A stretch of 64,000 nucleotides of DNA from an uncultured Collinsella sp. (GTDB taxonomy: Bacteria > Actinomycetota > Coriobacteriia > Coriobacteriales > Coriobacteriaceae): NCBI GenBank assembly GCA_900540935.1, contig UQHW01000010.1, positions 1-64,000 on the forward strand. The letters run 5' to 3'. Positions 50,733 to 58,554 of this stretch are shown here, in pieces. Made by a program: the position numbers and the translations under genes. Numbering within the stretch: the stretch's first letter is position 1; every line of letters begins with the position of its first letter. The notes under the pieces were generated by a model that saw nothing but the letters and a program-made list of their open reading frames with translations, did no database searches and was not told where the DNA came from.

Positions 50733-51582
50733 ATTTGAGTTCAACAAGGGCAAGATGGTCCCGTATCCTTCTGGCGCCATCGTTCCCGACCGTGACCTGG
50801 GCGAGCGCCCGGCACTCGAGTGCATCCACCTGGGCATTGAGTTCGGTGGCCTTAAGGCAGTCGATGACTTTAGCCTGACTATCGGCAAGACCGAGATCGC
50901 CGGTCTCATCGGCCCCAACGGTGCCGGCAAGACCACGGTCTTCAACCTGCTCACCAAGGTGTACCAGCCTACGCACGGCACCATCCTGCTCGATGGTGAG
51001 GACACCTCGGGCAAGTCGGTCTACCAGGTCAACCGCATGGGTATTGCCCGTACGTTCCAGAACATTCGCCTGTTCAACACCATGACGGTGGAGGACAACG
51101 TTAAGGTCGGCCTGCACAACCAGGAGCGCTACTCCGGCTTTGAGGGCGTGCTGCGCCTGCCGACGTATTGGAAGCACGAGAAGGCCGCCCACGAGCGCGC
51201 CATGGAGCTACTGTCCATTTTTGACATGGAGCACCTGGCAAACGAGCAGGCCGGATCGCTGCCTTACGGCGCTCAGCGTCGTCTGGAAATCGTCCGCGCG
51301 CTTGCCACCAACCCCAAGCTGCTGCTGCTCGACGAGCCTGCCGCCGGCATGAACCCGTCCGAGACCGCGGAGCTCATGGAGAACATCGTTAAGATTCGCG
51401 ACACCTTCGGCATCGCCATCATGCTTATCGAGCACGACATGTCGCTCGTCATGAATATATGCGAGGGTATCTGCGTGCTTAACTTTGGCAAGGTCATCGC
51501 CAAGGGCACGGCCGAGGAGATCCAGAACAACGACGCCGTTATCGAGGCGTATCTGGGCAAGCAGGATAAGGGGGAGAACTAA
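50722..51582 (+). CDS. livG: branched-chain amino acid ABC transporter ATP-binding protein LivG
   Basis: A 286-aa ABC ATPase: Walker A GPNGAGKT near residue 64, signature SLPYGAQRRLEI, Walker B LLLLDEPAAGMNP and the switch HDM. An N-terminal extension of about 25 residues (MPSKFEFNKGKMVPYPSGAIVPDRDLGERP) precedes the usual LivG start and is unusual. AAGGAGG precedes ATG 50722. It works with LivF as one of two nucleotide-binding subunits. The livF gene follows immediately after the TAA. Confidence 0.9.
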   Translation: MPSKFEFNKGKMVPYPSGAIVPDRDLGERPALECIHLGIEFGGLKAVDDFSLTIGKTEIAGLIGPNGAGKTTVFNLLTKVYQPTHGTILLDGEDTSGKSVYQVNRMGIARTFQNIRLFNTMTVEDNVKVGLHNQERYSGFEGVLRLPTYWKHEKAAHERAMELLSIFDMEHLANEQAGSLPYGAQRRLEIVRALATNPKLLLLDEPAAGMNPSETAELMENIVKIRDTFGIAIMLIEHDMSLVMNICEGICVLNFGKVIAKGTAEEIQNNDAVIEAYLGKQDKGEN

Positions 51583-52296
51583 ATGGCAGAGCCGATGCTT
51601 TCCGTCTACAACATCAACGTCTGGTACGGCGCTATCCACGCCATCAAGGACATCTCCTTTAACGTCAACGAGGGCGAGATCGTGGCCCTGATCGGTGCGA
51701 ACGGTGCCGGCAAGTCCACAACGCTCAAGACTGTCTCGGGCCTGCTGCGCTCCAAGACCGGCTCCATCAAGTTTATGGGCGAGGACATTACCCATACGCC
51801 TGCCGACAAGCTGGTGGGCAAGGGCCTGGCTCAGGTCCCCGAGGGCCGTCGTGCCTTTTTGCAGATGACGGTCGAGGAGAACTTGGAGATGGGCGCCTAC
51901 ACGCAGCCCAAGTCCACGGTGGCTCCGGGCCTGGAGCGCGTCTACGAGCAGTTCCCGCGCCTGAAGGAACGTCGTCGCCAGGTCGCCGGCACCCTTTCAG
52001 GCGGCGAGCAGCAGATGCTCGTTATGGGGCGCGCCCTTATGAGTAACCCCAAACTGCTCATGCTCGACGAGCCTTCCATGGGTCTGGCACCGATTCTGAT
52101 CGAACAGATCTTCCAGATTGTCGAGGACTTGCACAAGGCCGGTACCACGGTGCTTCTGGTCGAGCAAAACGCGCAGATGGCGCTTTCCATCGCCACACGC
52201 GGTTACGTGCTCGAGACCGGCAAGATCACCATGACCGGCACTGGTCAAGAGCTGCTGCACGACGACAACGTCCGCAAGGCATATCTGGGTGGTTAA
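51583..52296 (+). CDS. livF: branched-chain amino acid ABC transporter ATP-binding protein LivF
   Basis: A 237-aa ABC ATPase: Walker A GANGAGKST, signature LSGGEQQMLVMGRALM, Walker B LLMLDEPSMGLAP, switch LLVEQNAQMAL. It has the short Gly/Tyr-rich VPEGRRAFLQMTVEENLEMGAY that distinguishes LivF from LivG. Its ATG directly follows the livG stop codon, so translation is coupled. A strong terminator follows the operon at 52310. Confidence 0.9.
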   Translation: MAEPMLSVYNINVWYGAIHAIKDISFNVNEGEIVALIGANGAGKSTTLKTVSGLLRSKTGSIKFMGEDITHTPADKLVGKGLAQVPEGRRAFLQMTVEENLEMGAYTQPKSTVAPGLERVYEQFPRLKERRRQVAGTLSGGEQQMLVMGRALMSNPKLLMLDEPSMGLAPILIEQIFQIVEDLHKAGTTVLLVEQNAQMALSIATRGYVLETGKITMTGTGQELLHDDNVRKAYLGG

Positions 52297-52309
52297 TCCA
52301 TTCAAAAAA

Positions 52310-52342
52310 GGGGCGCTGACTAACCCAGTCAGCGCCCCTTTT
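52310..52342 (+). terminator. terminator of the liv operon
   Basis: GGGGCGCTGACT, 5-nt loop, AGTCAGCGCCCC and TTTT. It lies 13 bp past the livF stop codon and directly before a palindromic repeat. Confidence 0.92.
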
Positions 52343-52411
52343 AAGTTGCGGTGAAATAGGGACTGAATAGGGGCTCCAGAGGCCAAAACAGTCCCTATTC
52401 CACCGCAACTT
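52343..52411. repeat. 69-bp palindrome with AAGTTGCGGTG/GGGACTG arms
   Basis: Left arm AAGTTGCGGTGAAATAGGGACTG starts at 52343. The right end is its complement with one mismatch. The 23-bp arms carry GGGAC / GTCCC, as do the palindromes at 43300-43346. It follows the liv terminator. Confidence 0.75.
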
Positions 52412-52469
52412 CATGGGGATGTGTGACAATGCCCGTCGGAAAACATCTGCTGTCTTTGGGGGTCTATCT

Positions 52470-53147
52470 ATGCTGTACGAGTTTTGTGCCGAGAACTTTG
52501 AGCGAGTGCCGGCGGCTATCGATGCCGGTGCAAAGCGCATCGAGCTGTGCGATAACCTTGCCGTCGGTGGTACCACGCCCTCGGCCGGCGTTATCAGCGC
52601 TACGACCAACTATGCCCACGAGCACGATGCACGGGTGATGTGCATGATCCGTCCGCGTGGCGGCGACTTTCACTACAACCAGGACGAGCTGCGCATGATG
52701 GAGATGGACTTGGGCCTTGCCGTGAGTGCGGGCGTTGACGGCTTGGTCTTTGGCTGCTGCAAACCCTGCGCTGGCGGATGGGCGCTCGACGAACTTACGC
52801 TTGGCGCCCTCGTGATGGCTGCGGGCTGCGCGACCGAGGAATGTAAGCGTGAGCCCATCGACATCACCTTTCACATGGCATTTGACCAGCTCTCGCCCGA
52901 GTCTCAGCTCGATGCGATTGATACACTTGCCGACTGCGGCGTTACGCGCATCCTCACGCATGGCGGCGCTGCCGGTACGTCGATCGAGGATAATTTCGAT
53001 CACCTGGCTCGTTTAATCGAGTATGCGGGTGATCGTTTGACCATCCTTCCCGGCGGCGGCATCACTACGGCAAATCGTGACGCGGTCGCGGCGGCGCTAG
53101 GCGTCTCCGAGCTCCATGGCACCAAGATCGTGCCGCTGGAGGTATAA
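52470..53147 (+). CDS. cutC: CutC family protein
   Basis: A 225-aa TIM-barrel protein. The N-terminus (LYEFCAENFERVPAAIDAGAKRIELCDNLAVGGTTPSAGVI) and RPRGGDFHY and TFHMAFD are characteristic of CutC. CutC was named for copper homeostasis, but its enzymatic role is unclear. ATG 52470 is used; it has only a weak ribosome site (TTTGGGGG). The GalT-like gene follows 3 bp later in the same direction, so the two form an operon. Confidence 0.85.
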   Translation: MLYEFCAENFERVPAAIDAGAKRIELCDNLAVGGTTPSAGVISATTNYAHEHDARVMCMIRPRGGDFHYNQDELRMMEMDLGLAVSAGVDGLVFGCCKPCAGGWALDELTLGALVMAAGCATEECKREPIDITFHMAFDQLSPESQLDAIDTLADCGVTRILTHGGAAGTSIEDNFDHLARLIEYAGDRLTILPGGGITTANRDAVAAALGVSELHGTKIVPLEV

Positions 53148-53150
53148 CCC

Positions 53151-53951
53151 GTGGCGCTGGTATTTGACGTTCAGCAGGCGAACGGTAAGCCCGACGACAA
53201 CCGTCGTCCCGGCACCGCGTGCCCCTTTTGCGATACAGAAGGGCTCACCGACATCATTCGCCGTGATGGCGATTGTATTTGGCTCGAGAATAAGTTCAAG
53301 ACCCTGCGCGCCACCCGTCAAACCGTGCTGATCGAGTCGGCCGATCACGATGCCGACCTGGTGACCTATGAGCCGGATGAACTCCACCATGTGATGCGGT
53401 TTGCCCTGGGTTGCTGGCAGCAGATGATCGATTCACAGCAGTATCGAAGCGTGCTCATGTACAAGAACAAGGGTCCGCTCTCGGGCGGTAGCCTCGTTCA
53501 TCCGCACATGCAGATTGTGGGTTTGGAGCAGGAAGACGGCTATGCTTCGCTGGCTTCCGCCAATTTCGAAGGCATCAATGTCTGGCAACAGGGGAGGATC
53601 TCGGCCAACATCTCAACCGAACCCATCATGGGGTTCTTTGAGATCAACGTTTCAGCCCCGCGGGGAATCGCCGCCAGCGATGACACGAGAGATCAAGCCG
53701 AGGCGGATCTCTTCGCCGATGCAATCCAGGTAGCTCTGCGCTATATCCTGAACGAGCACCACGGTGGTCGCGCAGAGTCGTATAACCTGTTCTTCTATCA
53801 CCTGGGCGGTCGGACCATTGCCAAGGCGCTGCCGCGTTGGGTGGTTTCGCCCTACTTTGTCGGCTATCGTTTGGCCCAGGTCAATGCTGAGACCACGCTC
53901 GATGTCGATGCGGAGCGACTCCGTGCACATCTGGAGGCGCTCACATCGTAA
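53151..53951 (+). CDS. GalT/HIT-like nucleotidyltransferase (DUF4931-type)
   Basis: A 266-aa protein with a C-x2-C zinc-type motif (CPFC) near the start, the HIT-like motif HPHMQ in GGSLVHPHMQIVG, and a galactose-1-phosphate uridylyltransferase-like core. Members are annotated as DUF4931 or GalT-like, and may transfer nucleotidyl groups. The substrate is unknown. GTG 53151 follows the end of cutC by 3 bp. Its linkage with CutC is interesting but without known meaning. Confidence 0.72.
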   Translation: MALVFDVQQANGKPDDNRRPGTACPFCDTEGLTDIIRRDGDCIWLENKFKTLRATRQTVLIESADHDADLVTYEPDELHHVMRFALGCWQQMIDSQQYRSVLMYKNKGPLSGGSLVHPHMQIVGLEQEDGYASLASANFEGINVWQQGRISANISTEPIMGFFEINVSAPRGIAASDDTRDQAEADLFADAIQVALRYILNEHHGGRAESYNLFFYHLGGRTIAKALPRWVVSPYFVGYRLAQVNAETTLDVDAERLRAHLEALTS

Positions 53952-53978
53952 AGTGAGCGCCCGCACACTGCGGACAGT

Positions 53979-54977
53979 CTAGCGTGCCATGGCGTCGCGG
54001 CCGGCCTCGACCCGCTTGCGCTGGGCGGCGCGCTCCTCGCCGGTCAGACGCTCAAAGAGATGCCCGATAAGCGAGGCGAGCACCTGCTGAAACAGCGTTC
54101 CACACATGACGGGAAACACAACTTCGCCCGGAAAGTATTGCGTGGCGATGACGGCGCCCGAAGAGATGTTACGCATGCCGCAGGTAAAGCACATGGTAGT
54201 CGTCTCGCTATATGGCAGATGCAGCGCACGGGCGACCAGAAAACCGATGACAAAGCCGCTGATGGCGAAGGTCAAAATAAAGAGGGCGACTTCCAGGCGC
54301 ACCGCGTTCATGTGCAGCACGTACTCGCTCATGGCGGTGGAGTTGGAGGCGATAACGCCCATCATCATGAATTTGCAGGCGGGCGAGAGCGCGGGGGAGA
54401 GCTTCTCGTGTCCCCATCCACGCGTGAGCTCGTTGATCACGATGCCGAGCACGGCGGGGATGGCGATCATAAAGGCCATGTCTTGCATCATGCTCGGCAC
54501 ATCGATCGAGACGGTGGCACCCAGCAAGAGCTTAAGCGTGAGCGGAATCGTCACAGGGGAGATAACTGAGGACGTCAGGATGATAGTGAGCGCGAGCGGG
54601 CCGTTGCCGCCGAACATGCTGATCCACATAAAAGCGGTGACGGCCACGGGCACGCTGTACTCGAGCACGATGCCGCAGACAAGGTTGGGGTTGGAGCCAA
54701 AGAAGAGTGACCCTATGGTATACGCCGCGATGGGAATAAGCACTGCCGAGACCAGCAGCGCCAGAATCAGGTGCAGCGGACGGTGGAACACCTCGGCTAC
54801 CTGGTGAAAAGTGTTGCTGAGCGCGCCCTGAAACGTCATAAAGGCGAAGAAGGCGGGAACAATGGGCTTGAGCACGCCGATCTGCTGGGGAAAGAGCACT
54901 CCGAGCGCCACGCAAATCGGAACGATGATCTGCATATGCCCCGCGAGGAACTTTCCCAGTCCAGCCCATTGCTTCAT
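53979..54977 (-). CDS. bile acid:sodium symporter family protein (BASS)
   Basis: A 332-aa membrane protein with about ten helices, with GVLFPQQIGVLKPIVPAFFAFMTFQGAL, VLEYSVPVAVTAFMWISMF and FTCGMRNISSGAVIATQYFP, characteristic of the BASS family (SBF). Substrates of the family include bile acids, pantoate and other organic anions. No bile-salt hydrolase or related enzyme is adjacent, so the substrate is unknown. The ATG is at 54977; the ribosome site is weak. It is divergent from recJ. Confidence 0.85.
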   Translation of the reverse strand: MKQWAGLGKFLAGHMQIIVPICVALGVLFPQQIGVLKPIVPAFFAFMTFQGALSNTFHQVAEVFHRPLHLILALLVSAVLIPIAAYTIGSLFFGSNPNLVCGIVLEYSVPVAVTAFMWISMFGGNGPLALTIILTSSVISPVTIPLTLKLLLGATVSIDVPSMMQDMAFMIAIPAVLGIVINELTRGWGHEKLSPALSPACKFMMMGVIASNSTAMSEYVLHMNAVRLEVALFILTFAISGFVIGFLVARALHLPYSETTTMCFTCGMRNISSGAVIATQYFPGEVVFPVMCGTLFQQVLASLIGHLFERLTGEERAAQRKRVEAGRDAMAR

Positions 54978-55114
54978 ATGTCCCGTGACTCCCTTTATCC
55001 GCGAACTCGTTTGTATGGATATGCTAGACGCTCGTATGCGTCCGTGCGGCTGAAACGCTCGATTATTTCGAGGCCATTACCGCCATCGTTTGCCGAAACC
55101 GCGGCGCACCGCGG

Positions 55115-55143
55115 CGTTTTGCGTCCGTGCCGCACGGTATAAT
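55115..55143 (+). promoter_or_regulatory. promoter of the recJ-rel operon
   Basis: A perfect TATAAT (55138-55143) with a 17-bp spacer to CGTTTT. A CCGCGG-CGCA-CCGCGG palindrome (55099-55114) is just upstream. Confidence 0.5.
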
Positions 55144-55199
55144 AAATCCGTTCAACAGATCTGCCTGCCGAAGCGGGCATACACAGAGGACTCATCGCT

Positions 55200-55265
55200 A
55201 TGAACCGTGAGAGGTATCGCGGCGACCTGCCCCTATCGGGGGTGGGCGCCTATGTCATCGCTTAA
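55200..55265 (+). CDS. possible 21-aa leader ORF overlapping recJ
   Basis: MNRERYRGDLPLSGVGAYVIA, with AGAGGA 9 bases before the ATG, a better ribosome site than that of recJ. It ends at TAA 55263-55265 inside the recJ frame. This could couple translation or be chance. Confidence 0.3.
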   Translation: MNRERYRGDLPLSGVGAYVIA

Positions 55266-58200
55266 GACGACGCATCGCTGGGCGGTCGCTCGGCAAAACC
55301 CCGAGCTCGAAAAGGAGCTTTCGGCTGGCCTGGGCATACCCGGGCTGGTGGCGCGCATTATGGTTGCGCACGGCATTACATCCATCGAGGAAGGCCAACT
55401 GTTTTTGACGCCTTCGCTCGATCGCGACTGGGCGGACCCGCTCGTTATTCCGGGCATGGCGGTCGTCGCCGACCGCGTTGAGCGCGCTGTTCGCAGTCAC
55501 GAGCGCATCGCCGTCTTTGGCGATTTTGACGTCGACGGCATAACGTCGACTTGTCTGTTGACCGAGGCGCTGCGGATGTTTGGCGCCAATGTCACACCGT
55601 TTATCCCGCACCGCTTTGACGAGGGGTACGGCCTGTCGCGTGCGGCGCTCGACCGCGTCAACGAGCTCGCCCAACCCAACCTGATTGTGACCGTCGATAA
55701 CGGCATTGCTGCCAAGGAAGAGGTCTCCTATCTGGAGAGCCTGGGGATCGATTTGGTGGTCACGGACCATCACGAGCCTTCCGACCAGGTGCCGCAGGGC
55801 GTGCCCCTGACCGACCCCAAGCTCGAGGACGAGGGTCCCTCGCGCGAGCTTGCCGGTGCCGGCGTGGCACTCAAACTGGTGCAGGTCCTGGGCGAGCGTT
55901 TGGGCAAGCCGTCGTATTGGCGTTCGCTGATAGAGGTCGCGGCGCTGGGCACCGTATCCGACATGATGCCGCTCACGCCCGAGAATCGCGCACTGGTCGC
56001 CGAGGGCATCCAGCAGATGCGCGTGACGGCCCGTCCCGGCTATATCGCGCTTGCCGCACTTGCCAAGGCCGATCTTTCTACCATTACGGCCGACGGCCTG
56101 TCATTCTCGCTCATTCCCCGCTTAAACGCTGCCGGTCGCATGGCCGATCCCAAGCTGGCGCTCGACCTGCTGCTTGCCCGCAATCCCATCGAAGCAAGCG
56201 CGCTGGCGGCTGAGCTCGAGGAAATCAACCGCCAGCGCCGTGAGATCGAGGCGGAGCTCACGCGCGATGCCATGGCAAAGGTCGAGGAGACCTATGACGG
56301 CGGACGCGCGATCGTCGTGGGCGGCGAAGGCTGGCACGAGGGTGTCAAGGGCATCGTGGCAAGCCGTCTGACCAACCGCTATCACGTGCCGGCGCTGCTG
56401 TTCTCGATCGAGGACGGTATCGCGCGCGGCTCTGGTCGCTCGGTGGGCAAAGTTAACCTGTTTGACGCCGTCGAGCGCTGTTCCGACCTGCTGATTCGTC
56501 GCGGCGGACATGCCGGTGCGGTGGGTGTGACCATCGAGGCATCCAAGCTCGATGAATTCCGTCGTCGCCTTTCCGCCGTGCTATCGGAGATTCCCGCCGA
56601 GGACTTTGAAGACATCGACGAGGTTGCCGCCACGGTCGACCTTTCCGAGCTGAATATCGAGACTATAGAGCAGATTTCCCGTCTTGAGCCGTTTGGCCAG
56701 GGCAACAAGGTGCCGCTGCTGGCCGCCGAGGGCGTGACGATGTGCGATCGCGCCGTGGTGGGCAAAACCGGCGAGCACATGCGCTTTGTGGCGACCGATG
56801 GCGCCGCAAGCGTGCCGGCCATTATGTTCCGCGTGCCGCAAATCGATAAGCTCATCAACTGCGATAGTGCTGTCGACTTGGTGTTCGAGGCCGTTGCCGA
56901 GCATTGGCAGGGGCGTGTGAAGCCCAAGCTCATGATCAAGGATGTTCTGGTCCGCGATACCACGCTGCCCGGCGTCGACGATCCGGCATGCGAGCTTCGT
57001 CGTGGCGTGCAGCCGGCGGATTCTGGCCTGCGCCTGGAGTCGCGCAAGCGCGAGACGCTCGCCCAGCTTTCCTATACCGAGCTCACGCGCTCGCTTATCC
57101 ATAGCTTTATCGGCTCGAACCAGCCGCACCGCGCGCAGGTCGAGGCGCTCGATGCCCTGGCCGATCACCAAAGTGTTCTGGCCGTTATGGGAACGGGGCG
57201 CGGCAAGTCGCTCATCTTCCATGTACATGCCGCGCGTGAGGCGGTGCTTCGCGGACGTGCGAGCATCTTTGTCTATCCGCTGCGTGCGCTTGTTGCCGAC
57301 CAGGCCTATCACCTCTCGTCGACGATGGCATCGCTTGGCATTGGCGTTGGCGTGCTGACCGGCGAGACCGTGGAGGCGGCGCGTGATGACGTGTTTGCCG
57401 GCTTGGCTTCGGGCCGTACCGGCATCGTGCTCACGACGCCCGAGTTCCTGTCCATTCACCGCGACCGCTTTGCGCGTTCGGGGCGCATCGGTTTTGTCGT
57501 TATCGATGAGGCGCACCACGCTGGCCTTGCCAAGGGCGGCGACCGCAGCGCCTATCTCGACATGCCCGATATCCTCAAAGCCCTGGGCGACCCGGTCGTT
57601 ATGGCCGCGACGGCCACCGCGACGGCTCCGGTCGTGGCCGAGCTTGCCCGCATGCTTCCGATCACTCACACGGTGGTCGACGAGACGGTGCGCGAGAACC
57701 TGCAGCTCGAGGACGACCGTGATCTTGCAAGTCGCGAGAACCGTTTGGTGTCGATCGTGGCGACGGGGGAGAAGACCGTCATTTACGTCAATTCGCGCGA
57801 CCAGTCCGTGGCGCTCGCCAAGACACTACGCAAACGCGTTCCCGACTGTGCGACCCGTATCGCGTTCTATAACGCTGGCCTTACGCGCACCGACCGCCAT
57901 CGCGTAGAGGAGGCGTTTCGAGACGGCAGCCTCAGCTGCATCGTCTCGACATCCGCCTTTGGCGAGGGCGTCAACCTTCCCGATATTCGCCATGTCGTGC
58001 TCTATCACATGCCGTTTGGCGGCATTGAGTTTAACCAGATGAGCGGCCGCGCCGGTCGCGATGGCCAACCCGCCGTGATCCATCTACTCTATTCGTCGCG
58101 TGACGCCCGTATTAACGAGCGCCTACTCGACTGCTATGCGCCCGAGCGCGACGAGCTCGTCACGCTCTATCGCGCGCTGCAGACCATGTGGCGCTCCAAC

Positions 58201-58539
58201 CGCGGCAAGACCGGGGACGATTTCTTTAGCGCGAGCGATATCGACATCGCGCAGATGTGCCTTGCCATCGATGCTCGCACGCCGGTCGACGAGCGCTCGG
58301 TGGAAAGCGGCTTGGGAATCTTCGAAGAGCTTGGTTTTTGTCGCGTTTCGGGGTTTGACGACACCCGTCGCATCGCGATGGCCGAAAACCCCGGCCGCGT
58401 GCAATTGAGCAGGTCAATTCGCTATTTGGAGGGCTTGCGCTCGCGCATGGAGTTCTCGGCTTTCCGGAGTTGGGCGCTCGATTCGTGCGCTTCTGATATG
58501 CTAGCCAAAGTTAACCGCCCGATCGTACCGCGGGCCTAG
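55252..58539 (+). CDS. recJ: RecJ exonuclease fused to a RecQ-like helicase
   Basis: A 1095-aa fusion. Residues 1-570 are RecJ: FGDFDVDG with D91, D93 and D95, TVDNGI, VTDHHE with D172-H173-H174, and the DHHA1-type RGGHAGAVGV. RecJ degrades 5' single strands for recombination and repair. From about 600 on there is a full SF2 helicase: Walker A GTGRGKS (647-653), DEAH 752-755, TATATATAPV, and QMSGRAGRDG motif VI (932-938), similar to RecQ. RecQ and RecJ cooperate in resection in E. coli; here both are in one chain. ATG 55252 has GGGGGTGG upstream. It lies 15 bp ahead of rel. Confidence 0.9.
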   Translation: MSSLKTTHRWAVARQNPELEKELSAGLGIPGLVARIMVAHGITSIEEGQLFLTPSLDRDWADPLVIPGMAVVADRVERAVRSHERIAVFGDFDVDGITSTCLLTEALRMFGANVTPFIPHRFDEGYGLSRAALDRVNELAQPNLIVTVDNGIAAKEEVSYLESLGIDLVVTDHHEPSDQVPQGVPLTDPKLEDEGPSRELAGAGVALKLVQVLGERLGKPSYWRSLIEVAALGTVSDMMPLTPENRALVAEGIQQMRVTARPGYIALAALAKADLSTITADGLSFSLIPRLNAAGRMADPKLALDLLLARNPIEASALAAELEEINRQRREIEAELTRDAMAKVEETYDGGRAIVVGGEGWHEGVKGIVASRLTNRYHVPALLFSIEDGIARGSGRSVGKVNLFDAVERCSDLLIRRGGHAGAVGVTIEASKLDEFRRRLSAVLSEIPAEDFEDIDEVAATVDLSELNIETIEQISRLEPFGQGNKVPLLAAEGVTMCDRAVVGKTGEHMRFVATDGAASVPAIMFRVPQIDKLINCDSAVDLVFEAVAEHWQGRVKPKLMIKDVLVRDTTLPGVDDPACELRRGVQPADSGLRLESRKRETLAQLSYTELTRSLIHSFIGSNQPHRAQVEALDALADHQSVLAVMGTGRGKSLIFHVHAAREAVLRGRASIFVYPLRALVADQAYHLSSTMASLGIGVGVLTGETVEAARDDVFAGLASGRTGIVLTTPEFLSIHRDRFARSGRIGFVVIDEAHHAGLAKGGDRSAYLDMPDILKALGDPVVMAATATATAPVVAELARMLPITHTVVDETVRENLQLEDDRDLASRENRLVSIVATGEKTVIYVNSRDQSVALAKTLRKRVPDCATRIAFYNAGLTRTDRHRVEEAFRDGSLSCIVSTSAFGEGVNLPDIRHVVLYHMPFGGIEFNQMSGRAGRDGQPAVIHLLYSSRDARINERLLDCYAPERDELVTLYRALQTMWRSNRGKTGDDFFSASDIDIAQMCLAIDARTPVDERSVESGLGIFEELGFCRVSGFDDTRRIAMAENPGRVQLSRSIRYLEGLRSRMEFSAFRSWALDSCASDMLAKVNRPIVPRA

Positions 58540-58554
58540 GGGAAGGGGACCTCG

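Noticed and set aside
48738..51014. A 758-codon minus-strand open frame across livH, livM and livG
   Set aside because: It runs antisense through three conserved ABC genes; its composition (D, H, Q, G) is typical of a shadow frame.
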